The notes beneath the pieces were generated by a model. That model saw only the letters and a program-made list of their open reading frames with translations. It had not been told where the DNA came from and ran no database searches. DNA of 64,000 nt, taken from positions 136,501-200,500 of the forward strand of contig OZ024848.1 of assembly GCA_964017145.1 (NCBI GenBank), given 5' to 3'. The position numbers and the translations under genes were made by a program. This stretch comes from Agrocybe praecox (taxonomy: Eukaryota; Basidiomycota; Agaricomycetes; Agaricales; Agrocybaceae). Below, in pieces: positions 23,883 to 34,784 of this stretch (the first letter of the stretch is position 1; each line of letters begins with the position of its first letter).

Positions 23883-25207
23883 ATGGATCAAGGAAATGTT
23901 AAAACACCCAGTGTAATCTATAATCGTAAGCACCGTTTCTCCGAGTCATTCCTTCGTCGGGTATTTTCTCAGGTCGTGGTTGTATATTTTTTTGAAGACT
24001 TCGCATGTTCTGGATACAGCACAGTTTTCGATGCCGGAGTATGGGATTACGCAGCTGCAGACCGTATGAAGACCATCATCACGACTGTGCCTCCTCATAC
24101 TGAGGATTCCAAGGACTCGGATGTACACTGTCAATGGATCACCCGCGAAAATGGAAGTGCCACAGAAAAAGTATTTAACAATCCAGAGTTCCCCAAACCT
24201 GTGCCCTCCCCTGATAGCGGTGAAGTCCACTTTGCCGTTCAGACTACGTCGAAAATGGGGATCGGATTGTTTGCGACGCGTGATATCCCTGCCGGGGCGC
24301 TCATTTTTGCAGAACGTCCTCTCCTAGTTGCCCCGGTCACCTCCATGGGTGTAGAGCAGAGAATCACAGGACAAAGATGCTATGGCCGGCCAAAGCAGGA
24401 AGATGTCGAATTGAAGAAAACGATTATGGAAAAAGCAGAGGTGCAGATTCAAGACGCCTTGTCGATGATGGAGGAAGACAAACAGCGGGCGTATCTTGCT
24501 CTTTCTGGAAATGCTCACCAGCATGGTCCCTTGTTCAGTATACTTCGTTCGAATGGATACCAAATTGAGGGGCTTTACGATGGTTCGGCGAATAATTATA
24601 TTTTGGAAGGATACGTCGGTGTCTGCAGACTTGGATCGCGTATCAATCATAGGTACTAATTTAACGTTGTTTTATTGTGATCATTTCTTACACTCTCTAC
24701 GTTAGCTGCAGACCCAACTTGCAGCAAGATTTTGACCTCGCTTCGTTTTCTTTCTTATTCAAGGCACGGCGCGACATTGAGGCTGGCGAGCAGCTCTTTT
24801 ATTCTTACGTCTCTATTTACAAATCCGTCGCTGCTCGACAGAGGGATCTTGTGCCTTATGGCTTTAGCTGTCGGTGCGCGTCGTGCGTGAACGCCACACT
24901 TGACTCCGACAAATTACGCGCCGAGTGCAACCTGCGTATCTACACCGCAATCAAGCTCGTTAGGATGGTGGTTCAGGCAAGAGCATTGGATCGAAACCTT
25001 CTCGAGCATCTTGCGAAGCTACGCGATGAGTTGCTTGATGAAGGATTGAATGTGGCGAGGAATTTTCCTCCCTTGTTGAAGGTCATGCAGGAAGTTTGTG
25101 AGAGACTGAAAATGCATAAAGCAGCACGGGATTATGAAGAAGAGGCGAACAAATATGAGAGAGCACTCGGAGTGGATTTTCATGTCATTAAATTAACTGG
25201 AAGGTGA
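23883..25207 (+). CDS. SET-domain protein, paralog 6
   Basis: Exons 23883-23925, 24025-24652 and 24706-25207 give 390 residues. The N-terminal leader (MDQGNVKTPSVIYN) is unlike the basic leader of its neighbours, and the linker exon is missing. The SET core has GIGLFATRDI, NHSC with Ser 224 split by the second intron, GEQLFYSYV and the post-SET CRCASC. The C-terminal helical region has LEHLAKLRDELLDEGL, which is the closest match to the relic at 4036-4460. The first intron (99 bases) is longer than usual, and reading straight through it also stays open, so the N-terminus is the least certain part. Predicted lysine methyltransferase, substrate unknown. Confidence 0.8.
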
Positions 25208-25559
25208 GGTGATCCAGCAAAAAAGTATATAGATTTTATTTCGAAGTAATCGCACCCAATTATGTACGCAGTCCTGCCTCTGCGCGTTATAGCATGTAAA
25301 CTACAGCTTATCCCATCCGTTCAAAAAAATTCAAGTGGAACCTGCGAGACTCGCCGTAAGCCTCCGCAAATGTCGAAGAATTTTAACAATAAGTTCCAGG
25401 GGAAAATGCGAAAAACTGTCCTCAATAATAATAAATAAATAAAAAGACTTGAACAAGTTACTCATAATATCTTCCTAAGGCAGGTTACTATTCGAGAATA
25501 GGGGAATTCATACAATACATTGGCAATTCCATTCAGTTTACCAGAGGGTCCAACGAGTT
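25208..25559. other. Convergent 3' flanks
   Basis: AT-rich spacer between SET paralog 6 and the minus-strand TPR gene. Nothing else is seen. Confidence 0.5.
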
Positions 25560-28500
25560 TCATATATTGTTGCCATTGGAAGGACCTTCCATTCGAAGGT
25601 AAGCTCTTGTCGCTTTTGCTGATGACTGAAGGGTAGCACTCTCTTCAAACATTTCTTGGTGTCCACACGGAAATTTGGTTTTTTTAAGAAGCTTCTTCCA
25701 CGCAGGAAAGTTTCGTTCTCTTTTCAACGCTACCTCCACAAGATCATCGAGGCCCGGGAATCTGAGTCGAAGTCGTGTTCGCAACTCGGCGAGTTCGGCG
25801 CTTGCAGCGATGCCTTCTCCGTGTCGGCCTGATGCGCATTCTAGGTGTCCCAACGCCCATAGGATTATAGCCAGATTGGTGAACCAAAGATTTCTGACTT
25901 GGGACTGTTGTCTATAGAATGATCGGACGTCCAGAAGGAGTTCTCGTGCCTGAACAAGGTCGTTGTTGGTGAAGAGACGTAGGGACAATATATACTGCGC
26001 CCGTGCATAAAGTTCCTTTTCGATGATTGAGGATCTGTCCTGCCATCCCCTACACTCTTGTATGGCCTCATGTGCAACGGCAAGGGCTTGTTCTTCCTCC
26101 CCGGCGTCGGAAAGAAGATCGGACAAAATCCAGGAAAATGGAATTCTGTTATGAGCTCTCTTAATGACAATTGATCGTCGCATGCTAGACATCGCTTTAT
26201 CGATGTCTCCAATGGATCGGTAAACAAGTGACACATTTTCCAAGTACCAGGCATACGACTCTTCCTCCTCCAAATCATGTTTGGCGCCAAACATAAGACA
26301 ATCTTCAATGTCGGCAAGTGCCAGTGGAATTTGTCCGATAATGTATAATATCATGAGGCGTCGAGCCTTCGCCCAGAAAATAATGAATGCAAATGCATCT
26401 ATAAAGGGTTGTGCAACTCTGATCGCCTTGTCACAGGTACTGAATGCCTTGTCGAGATAACCTTGATACCAAAGAAGTCTGGCATAATTTAGAAGTTGGT
26501 CGGTGTGCAATTTGACTGATCTTGGATCTTGTACTGGATGGGCGTCAAACCAGCTGAGAGCCTCTTCATTGGCGGCGCTGGCTTCTGCAAATTGGTCAAA
26601 GTCTTCCGACAGGGTTGCGTGATTGCAGATGAGACGAATAAGAAATATTTGTTGGTCTGGAAACTGGTTGACCAGTGCCCGAGAATATTGAATGACCTCT
26701 CGGCTTCTTCCCAAGGACTGGATTTCCATCTTGGCCCCTATGGCGATATCCATATTTAGTTGAAGGGTTTTCATGTAATTCTCTAGATGGGTGGCGTCTT
26801 TTTGAATCAAGCTGCTACACAGCTTCATTGCTTCGTGTCCTTCACTAAGGGCTCGTTCGTGCTCAGCTGCTGATAGAAGTTGACGTGCCAAATTGTCGAC
26901 GCTGGCAGCAAGAAATATGACGTTTTTAGAATCGTGAAATGCTAGAATGCGATAATAGCTGACTGCTGATTCCGCAATTTGTACTGCCTTGAGAGTATTT
27001 CCTGATACTTCAAAGGCGCAAGAAGTGTAGGCATAGGCGTAGTAAAGATTCCAATCTAAAAGCGATACTCGGCAGGTTGTAATCAATTGTTCCCCAACCA
27101 ACGCTGCTTCCACGTAACGCCTGCAATGGCAAAGATTTTGCGTTAGTTGCAGAAGTGATCTGGCATAGAGCCGATGATCCTCAATATGCTTTTGAACTAT
27201 TTGTTCAAGTTTCTGGCACGCCACATATGCCTCCTCAACGCGGTCCAAATTTGATAAAATCTCGGCTTGCCTTGCCAGGGAAAAAGGGAGGTTGCGGGGG
27301 ACATTTCCAGTGCGTTGAAGGACTTTCTCATATTGAGAAACCGCCTTTTGTGCATAGAAAATAATTCGACGGATGAATATTACCCCCTGATACTTGTTGG
27401 ATGCGAGAGAATAGCAAAGATTTGCTATTACACCACTGAAATGGGTGTGATTGCCCGTCTGCTCTAGTGCACTGTATAGTTTGAGTGCCTCGATTCCTGG
27501 GCTCACTGACTCCTTTTTTCTACTGGTTAAGGATAAACTGTAATGCAGCTCTTCCAATGCATGGGCAAAGGCGTTGACGCGTGTGGCTTCCAACGTCATG
27601 GCGTTTGGTCCGCACGTTTTGTCTATGATGGTTAGTTCCATTTGTAACACGGATGTGGAGTTTCCGATGAGACACTCGTAGGTTTGTACCGCTTCTTCTG
27701 CATCGCGGGTGGCATTTTCCAAATCTCCAATCCGACGCGCAACAGAGGCGGAGTAGCAAACTAAACCAGCAAGCTGTATTTGGGCTTCAAAGGTTTGATT
27801 GGCAGCCACAAGACGTCGTCCAATGGTCACAGCTTCTGTGATTACTTTGTAGGCCTGCACAAGCTCCCCAGTGTCCACAAGCGTGTACGACATGAGGCAA
27901 AGTGCATGCGCAAGGTGGGGTCCATAAACATTTTCGTTTGTCTTGGTGAGTATCCTATAAAGGTCTATAGCAAACCGCGAAATTGCCAAAGATTCATGGT
28001 ACATATTGAGGCTGGAAAGCCGGACAGATAAATCCGCCAGCGCCCATGCGCCGTCCTGGATTGATCGTCGATTATGTTCGCCTTTTAAGTTTTCGCGTAT
28101 TTTGGCAATCTTAGCGAAGACATGGAGTTGTAAATCTTCTATTTCTTCTTTCGTGGAAGGTTTTAGGAGAGTTACAGGAGTGAAAGGCTGTGAATGTGCA
28201 CGATCTGGCTCTTCTACAGGATAGAAATTGCCCGGAGCCATGATTTTAAATAGAATCTCAACCTTGCCAACTTGAAAGGTGATAGCCTCCTCATACACAA
28301 GGTGTTCGGCTAATTTAACATGTGGGGGGAGTTGGGATAATACGACGGGTGTGGAACCCACGAAGGCCAGGAGGTTGCTGTCCATAATTTGGAGATGTGA
28401 TGGTTGTAAATGAGGACGAGCAAGCCCGTGTGTTACGGCAGCTTGGATTTCAATTGTTGTGGCCTGGATTTGGACTGCAGTAGCTTGAGTTTGGGCTGTG

Positions 28501-29173
28501 GTGGCTTCAACTTGAGCTGTGGTGGCTTGGACGTGGGCCGTAATGGCCTGGACCTGTGCTGTGGCGGCTTCAATACGCAGTAATGCAAACATCTTCAATA
28601 TTCGTATCAGGACATATCCGCCTCCGTATTGATTATTCTCGTACCATGAAATCACTGCGACATTTAGTCGCCCCATCTCTCAAGTTCCGAATGGATTCCT
28701 CCACGATAATCCGCTTCCACCAAGGCCCAAGTTTCCGCTTTATCCAGGTACGCACTGTGCCATTTGAGGCCCCATGAAGTTGGAGCATAGGTTTACACTC
28801 CTCGTACACTGTTTCTGTTTCTCTACAACAATCATGAGTGAAAATGTTCAACAGGTGATCACAAATACACACTTCAAAAGCCTTAATACGGCCTCTCGCA
28901 TATCCGGCGCATTGCCAAGTATTTCTTCATGACCATCATAGAATCGCTTGAGATCTTGTACAATCCCGAGCGTTTCCGAAGCCAGAGATTCTGCTTTCTG
29001 CATATTACGAGCGGGCTGGCAATCGATTGGTCAGATAGCGAGCTTTTTGATTTGCAATGATGATGTCTTACCTGCGTGAATGAGTCATTGAGCTTTTGTG
29101 CCAGCTCGATAATGTCCTTAAGCGCCGTCGCAAGAGTGATAACAGCGAGAGTAATGGATAGTGGATCAGCCAT
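25560..29173 (-). CDS. TPR-repeat protein with STAND-like N-terminus and heptad repeats, no NACHT
   Basis: Exons 29173-29072, 28997-28873, 28822-28645 and 28592-25560 give about 1145 residues. The N-terminus MADPLSITLAVITLATALKD resembles the amphipathic first helix of N-terminal domains on fungal STAND/NLR-like proteins. A helical region with WIKRKLGPWWKRIIVEESI follows. Six to seven tandem heptads of the type TTAQVQA (about residues 140-190) predict a coiled coil or stalk. The remaining ~850 residues are helical repeats with TPR character, for example AWALADLSVRLSSLNMYHES and SWILSDLLSDAGEEEQALAV. No P-loop GxxxxGK[ST] was found, so the nucleotide-binding module of a true NLR is absent. A role in protein-protein recognition, possibly non-self sensing, is inference. 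The last exon alone is open over 3 kb. Confidence 0.78.
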
Positions 29174-30111
29174 TGTCTGTATAGTGGACTAGGAAGGGTT
29201 ATTCTCTGCTGAGTGGGATGCCAGGCCAAGGCTTATATGAGCAGTGGGCTGCAGTGCTTGCCTGGTATATGCGGCAGAGCCTAGCACAGCCAGTATCAAA
29301 CTATGCACAGGTGGTATAAATAGCAAGGAGGCAAACAAACCCTGATTCGTGATATTCTGAAATGACCAGAACACATTGCCAATACGAGGAGATGCTATAC
29401 CAATAGTTCTGTAGCGCGGTATATCAGCAAGGTACAAAAGATATTCTGTGAAATAACGAGGATGAAGACATACGAATTGGTCAAGATCTCGCATGAATTG
29501 GTTCGAATTCGTGTTCAAAACTTCCCACAGGAGTAACGGATATAAAGAAAGCATCTTGAAGTTGAGAGAAGGATAGTATGTGGCACGAATGAATCGATCA
29601 AAAAGGCAGGATTAGATGTTGAACGTTGAACATTGATGTATGGAAGGTTTGTACTGTTCCATCGTAGACTACTTATACTCCAGTGGATGTAATTGATTTC
29701 AACGCGTGACCGGGTAATAGAGCCAAAATTTCATCAGCTTAGACGTTTCCTTCGTTTCCCTCCGGTTTCGTAACCAGTGAGTTCAGCCTACATTAACCTG
29801 TCAAAAAAAGATGTGATGAAAGTGATTGCTGTGATGTTTTGGTACACGAGAAGAGGAACTCTGAGTACTTTTGCCACATCCGTCACATCTTTTTTGACAC
29901 GTTAAGGTAGACCCGGTATGTTACAGGTGACTGGGACTTGCCAATCCAACCTTGCTCTGCAATTTGAACGACTACCACGCGAAATCTCTCTTTCGACCGT
30001 ACAACATCCAAGCACGTCTCAGTTTGCTCCAGTGTTATTTAGAATGGGATGTATAGGGGCTCAAAATAGGGAAAATTGCTCGGCCTTCCATCGTTTCCCT
30101 CAACTTTCAGG
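29174..30111. other. Divergent intergenic region with an inverted repeat
   Basis: It holds promoters for the TPR gene (minus) and SET paralog 7 (plus), and the palindromic element at 29786-29912. A minus-strand open frame at 29189-29554 has hydrophobic stretches but starts and ends without gene-like signals. It is more likely untranslated leader. Confidence 0.4.
29786..29912. repeat. Long imperfect inverted repeat (MITE-like)
   Basis: The left arm near 29786-29822 (core TTAACCTGTCAAAAAAAGAT) pairs with the right arm near 29875-29912, whose reverse complement has core TTAACGTGTCAAAAAAGATG. The arms are about 37 bases with a few mismatches and one indel, separated by roughly 50 bases. The element sits between divergent promoters. 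I found no clear target-site duplication. Confidence 0.6.
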
Positions 30112-31409
30112 ATGAAGAAGGGATTTTTCCATGGCTCCAAAATAAAGAAGCAGTCTCTCTACTTTTCCCCATCAGAGGTCACAATCGAACCGAAACCAAG
30201 CGATAAAAGTTCATCGACATCGAAGGAGTTGAAATCACCGTCGGGACAAGTGGAAATCACCGGTGAGCAAGCAATTGTATCCTGTTTCCTGAACTCATGA
30301 CGACTATTAAAGCAATGTCCACGGAATACGAGCCGCCGGAATCCACAATAATAAACTCAGACGAGGACAAGGGGGACTACGATGATAATCAAGTGGTAAT
30401 GGCGACCATTCCACCGCGATCTGTAAATCAGGCGCCCGACCCAGATGGCCATTGCGAATGGATTGTCCTCGAATCCACAAAAGCCAAACTAACAAACAAG
30501 CCAGGACATCCAAATCCTATTCCAAGAGCCTCTGGAGCACTGGCGTACCAAGTTAGAACGACGCTGAACATGGGTCTAGGAGTCTTCGCGATACGGGATA
30601 TCGCTGCTGGCGAGCTTGTGTTCGCTGAAAGACCTCTTCTTGTCGCGCCTCGAGACATCGGCCAGATTGTGGATATTTCCCGTATACGCAAGGATTACGA
30701 CGATAATATGGTCAAAACAATTACGATGGCGGAGTGCGAGAGGCAGCTTGAAATTGTCATTGGGCACATGTCGCCTGAAGACCAGGAAGCATTTCGCTCA
30801 TTGGTTAATACTCATCAAGAGGATGGAAGTGGACCTCTGCTTGGGATAATCCGAACAAACGGCTATGAGGCTGAAGGACTTTTCGACGGTCCCGAGGTAG
30901 ACAAGTGGGGATCGAATCTATATACCGCAGTCACGAAGATAGGATCTCGAATCAATCATAGCTGCAGACCCAACATTACCCACAAATTTGACCTGAACTC
31001 TTTTTCTTTCCCTTTCGTCGCCAAACGTGATATACTCTGTGGAGAACAACTCACATACTCGTACTGCGTCATCAATCAATCTGCCGCTGATAGGCAAGCT
31101 GAACTCGCGCCTTACGGGTTCACCTGTGAGTGCCTCTCATGCGTGAACGCCACGCCGGAATCAGACAAACTGAGGGTGGAATACCGACAAAGGATCGTGG
31201 ATGCTATCCGTGGCGTTGCTGGTCTGCAGACATTGGAACCTCTCTTGGAATTAAAGGAGCAACTGTTGAATGATGGGCTTGACACCACCAAGGCATATGT
31301 GGAATTGTTGAGGTCGATTTATCAACTGTGCAAAAGGATGGGTATGGAGAAAGAGGAGAAGGAATATCTGAAAGAAATAAAGAACTACGGCTCCGTTATT
31401 GGGAAGTAA
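30112..31409 (+). CDS. SET-domain protein, paralog 7, lacking the NHSC intron
   Basis: Two exons, 30112-30262 and 30313-31409, give 415 residues. The leader MKKGFFHGSKIKKQSLYFSP is a diverged form of the MKRGFLNSSK leader. The SET core has GLGVFAIRDI, an uninterrupted INHSCRPNI with Ser 267, GEQLTYSYC and the post-SET CECLSC. In the six other paralogs an intron splits this Ser codon. Here the codon is contiguous, so the intron was lost cleanly. The separate leader-linker intron is also gone. Predicted lysine methyltransferase, substrate unknown. Confidence 0.87.
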
Positions 31410-31827
31410 TTGCAACTTCGATTATTTCCATTCTTTTTTGCCATTCTTTCTCGATCAGGAGGTGCTCATCTGGGCTCGCACACTTGATTGTTTATATATT
31501 TTTCAATCAGAGAAAATGCCAGCAACCGTTCGCCCCCACCACTGGAGACCTCGGTTCGGATTGAGCGATACTCTGCTAATCAAATCACTCAAATTCACAC
31601 AAAACGTCACAACTTTGCTGTTTCTTCCTTTGTCAATCTTTGCACAATCCGCTATGTGCTAGTTGCGTCGCAAGAATAACCTATGTTCTCGCACCTCCTT
31701 GGTCACTCCATCGGCTTGCCATAAGCTATACGACCGAGCTCAAGGCTGCGTGAGATTGGTCGCGAGATTAACTTTCAAAGTATAAAAAGCTGGTCCATCT
31801 GGTTCTAGCTATCTCATCTCGACGGAA
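31410..31827. other. Intergenic region upstream of the HsbA-like gene
   Basis: This is the 3' flank of SET paralog 7 and the promoter of the next gene. Overlapping short frames have no motifs. Confidence 0.45.
31781..31788 (+). promoter_or_regulatory. TATA box of the HsbA-like gene
   Basis: TATAAAAA lies 47 bases before the ATG at 31828, a position compatible with a strongly expressed secreted protein gene. Confidence 0.5.
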
Positions 31828-32551
31828 ATGAAAGTGCTCGTCGCCTCCTTGCTTTTCTCTTTGCAAGCAGTTTTGGCTACCACTACCGCAGATGTACTGT
31901 CTAACGTAGCAAGCATATCTACTGCGCTCAATGCCTTCAGCGCGGCAGTTACCCAAGGTTTATCGATCCCACCCGCTGTGAGTTATTTTATAGATCATGG
32001 TTAACGTTCATTACCACTAAACGGAGTATCCCTCTCATGATTATTTAGACTTTAGTGAGCGATGGCGTCACTTTGACTGACTCGCTCAAGAATGGAGCTC
32101 AACTTCTTCAAGTATGATACTTCATATGACGGCATTGTTTTGATTCATCTTTCCTCTCCGCATCCTAGAATTTTACGACTCCTATATCTACAACTGACGG
32201 CCAGACCATAATGAATGCAGTACAGCCTCTAGTCCCTGTTTTTCAGAGTACTTGCACTGCGTGGAGCTCAAATGGTCAAATCTATAAAACAGTCTCTGGC
32301 CTACCTCTCAAACTTTTCGAACTGGCTGAAAATATGGATATAGCTTGGGGTGACTATGGAACACAATTAAACGACCTCATTGTGCCTCTCGCAAGTGCCA
32401 ATGATTTTCATTTCCCTTCTGTGAAAAACTGATTATTAAATATGGATTATAGGGCGGTAGCCTTGCTGGGCAAGCATTCGTTGATCCTGTCATAGTCGAT
32501 TCGGCGTTGGACGATGTTTCCAACACATACTTTCAAATTTTGGATTCTTAA
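31828..32551 (+). CDS. Hydrophobic surface-binding protein A (HsbA)-like secreted protein
   Basis: Exons 31828-31977, 32049-32111, 32169-32381 and 32453-32551 give about 174 residues. The signal peptide is MKVLVASLLFSLQAVLA. The mature part is helical and Ala/Ser/Leu-rich, with TTADVLSNVASISTALNAFS, SLKNGAQLLQ, and a C-terminal AGQAFVDPVIVDSALDD, the pattern of HsbA proteins. In Aspergillus oryzae HsbA binds hydrophobic surfaces and recruits a cutinase-type esterase. Here a similar surface role is inferred. The donor of the last intron is weak: the only in-frame GT (GTGCCT at 32382) is poor, and reading through hits a stop. The 3' end is therefore uncertain, and the gene may be damaged there. 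Confidence 0.72.
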
Positions 32552-33163
32552 ATAAGTTCTATGATCTACATCGGAACCAATACAATGTCGGATCGCATAC
32601 ATGAATCTTCTGCGCTGATCTCCGTTTTGCTGCCTTGTGTCACAGCGCAACTTCAGCATGTTTACAACCCAACAACAATTTTTTTTGCTCAATACACCCA
32701 CGGGCCTCAGTCATTTATCGAAATGTCATCTCGTCTCTGTATTCCCTTTTCAGAAGAGCTAACGGCGCACTATGTGCACACGGCGGAAATCACTCGTGCG
32801 GTTCGAAATCCTCGTTTAATCTTGTCTGTGGTCGTGGTCCTCAATAGTATTTGGCATGACAATATACTCAGGGAACTTTCATTATGTATTGCCGACTGAA
32901 ACGTCGAAAGTAACTAAAGGGAGCATCATATGCAATACACATGTCCATCAAGAAATGGTCCATCGCATGCCACAAGATTCTCCAGGCACCTAAGTCTTTT
33001 TCGACGTACACACGACCCTGACTTCTCTCTTGGTCCCAACCACCGCCTTGTCTTTGAGCCCGCCATTGTTTCGACTGCGTCGACCCCATGAACTACGCTC
33101 CTTTGCCGCTCCTTTGAACGAGTCACCGGAACTAAGTAGGACCATCAAAGGGGTGCATCGACT
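32552..33163. other. Intergenic region, no gene seen
   Basis: Short frames occur on both strands (for example minus 32868-33187) without recognisable motifs. Confidence 0.4.
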
Positions 33164-34683
33164 ATGACTGACGACCAATTGTTGCATGCATTGTGGGTGA
33201 TGAGATTAGTGACAGTGAGCTTTTCAAGATTCAAGTCCATAATAACGATGGCTACGATACAAGCCTCAACTTAACGATCATGTATTTTTTCCTAGTGCTT
33301 TGATGGTAAGTGTTTAAAAATCTCGTAAATATGTCCTTTAACTTACCGAAATGAAATAGTCGCATCGACCACCATATTCTTATGGGACTACTTTATGACG
33401 TTGGGGATGGAAATCGAATTCGTGTGGTCTTCCAAGTGGACATTCATGAAGGCCGTGTATCTTTTTCAAAGATATATACCGTTCGCCGACACTATAGGCC
33501 TCGTCTTATCTCGTACGTTCGTTTCCCTCGAGCCCATATTTGTGCCTTACGATTGTCATATAGACCAGCTGATACATGGTTTGACCCCTGCGAATTGTCA
33601 GGGCTTGTATAGGGCAAGCGCCGGTACGGATATATACTGTCGTCCCCAGCAGAGGTACCTAATGTCTTGGGTGCTACAGTTACGATGGTGCTTGGATTCT
33701 TTTGCTCTGAAAGTCAGTATCATAGGATAACCAGCATCAGAAATTATTAACTGACAATTTCTTTCCCAAAGTCATCTTGACTTTGCGCGCGTGGGCTGTC
33801 CTCAACTTGAACACACAACATAGCTGTATACCAAAGTTATTACCTATCCTGTTTGTCGCGTGGTGGTTTTTTGTTCTCTATTTTGTCACCAGTTTCCTAA
33901 GATCCTTGCAATGTAGGAATAATTTTGCTTGTTTTGAATAGCTGTCACTAAGTTTTCCACAGTCGATGTTTCACCATTTCCCTCGTTTGCCGGCTGTTTC
34001 ATAGTCGGGGCCAATCGCTCTTTACTGCTATGTTGGGTGTTCGTCATGATTTGGGACGCATGTATGTATTTCTCAAACTTCTTTCACGTTGTTGTATCTG
34101 ACATGCTTTTAGTCGCCCTTTCGATGATGGTCACACCTGGCCTACAAGCCTGTTAGAATGTCTTTTTGGATTCTTTCTAGCAATGTTAATCCAAAATATA
34201 GACCGATTTGGAGGCGAAACTGCCCTGATAAACATAGTGTACCGCGAGGGTATGCTCTAGACTATACTCATCCTCCTTAATCTGACTGATTATTCTACAG
34301 GCATCAGCTATTATATTTATCTATTTAGTAAGTAAATCGTTCAGGGATGCATAATGGAGAGAGATTTACTGGGTAAAATAAAGTCCTTAGCAGCACTAAC
34401 ATAGTTGTCATAAAAACTCTTCCAGTAAGTATTTCAATGCTAACTTCGACATGGGGGGGCTGACCATTTTTTCAATAGCCAGAGTACCAGAACCTCCTTA
34501 CGTCGTATGTGTTTCTCACAATGCTTAATGATTCTGCCTCACAGGGCATCTAGAATGGAACGAATGATACATTCGATCCTCGCCAGTCGGGTTCTGCTCC
34601 ACATACGCTGCTATGCCGCCACACAAATAGAACTTTGGCAAGAGGAAATCTCCATGATTGAGTGGGCCCGTGTAGATGTGTAG
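33164..34683 (+). CDS. DUF6533-type multi-pass membrane protein, many small exons
   Basis: A thirteen-exon model fits: 33164-33196, 33296-33305, 33360-33512, 33564-33623, 33680-33712, 33772-33912, 33963-34061, 34113-34151, 34181-34249, 34301-34327, 34384-34424, 34479-34504, 34545-34683, about 289 residues. The N-terminal block CFDVASTTIFLWDYFMTLG and EFVWSSKWTF matches the DUF6533 signature of agaricomycete seven-helix proteins. Later come LTLRAWAVLN, GISYYIYLF and a terminal PEYQNLLTS/ELWQEEI tail, in the family order. Function unknown. Oddities are a 10-base second exon and an apparent 29-base intron at 34152-34180, which is too short for normal splicing. That site may mark a frame-disrupting deletion or a skipped exon. 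Confidence 0.6.
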
Positions 34684-34784
34684 AGCCTGTTATTCTCGCT
34701 CCCTCTAAGGTTGAAGATGTTATCGTATTGCTATCTCGTATTTTGTGTACCATAGTCAACATTGCACTTTCTCTATTTCGTTGT

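Noticed and set aside
29189..29554. Minus-strand open frame of 121 codons with hydrophobic stretches just upstream of the TPR gene
   Set aside because: It ends 16 bases before the TPR start codon, has no family resemblance, and is better explained as leader or chance.
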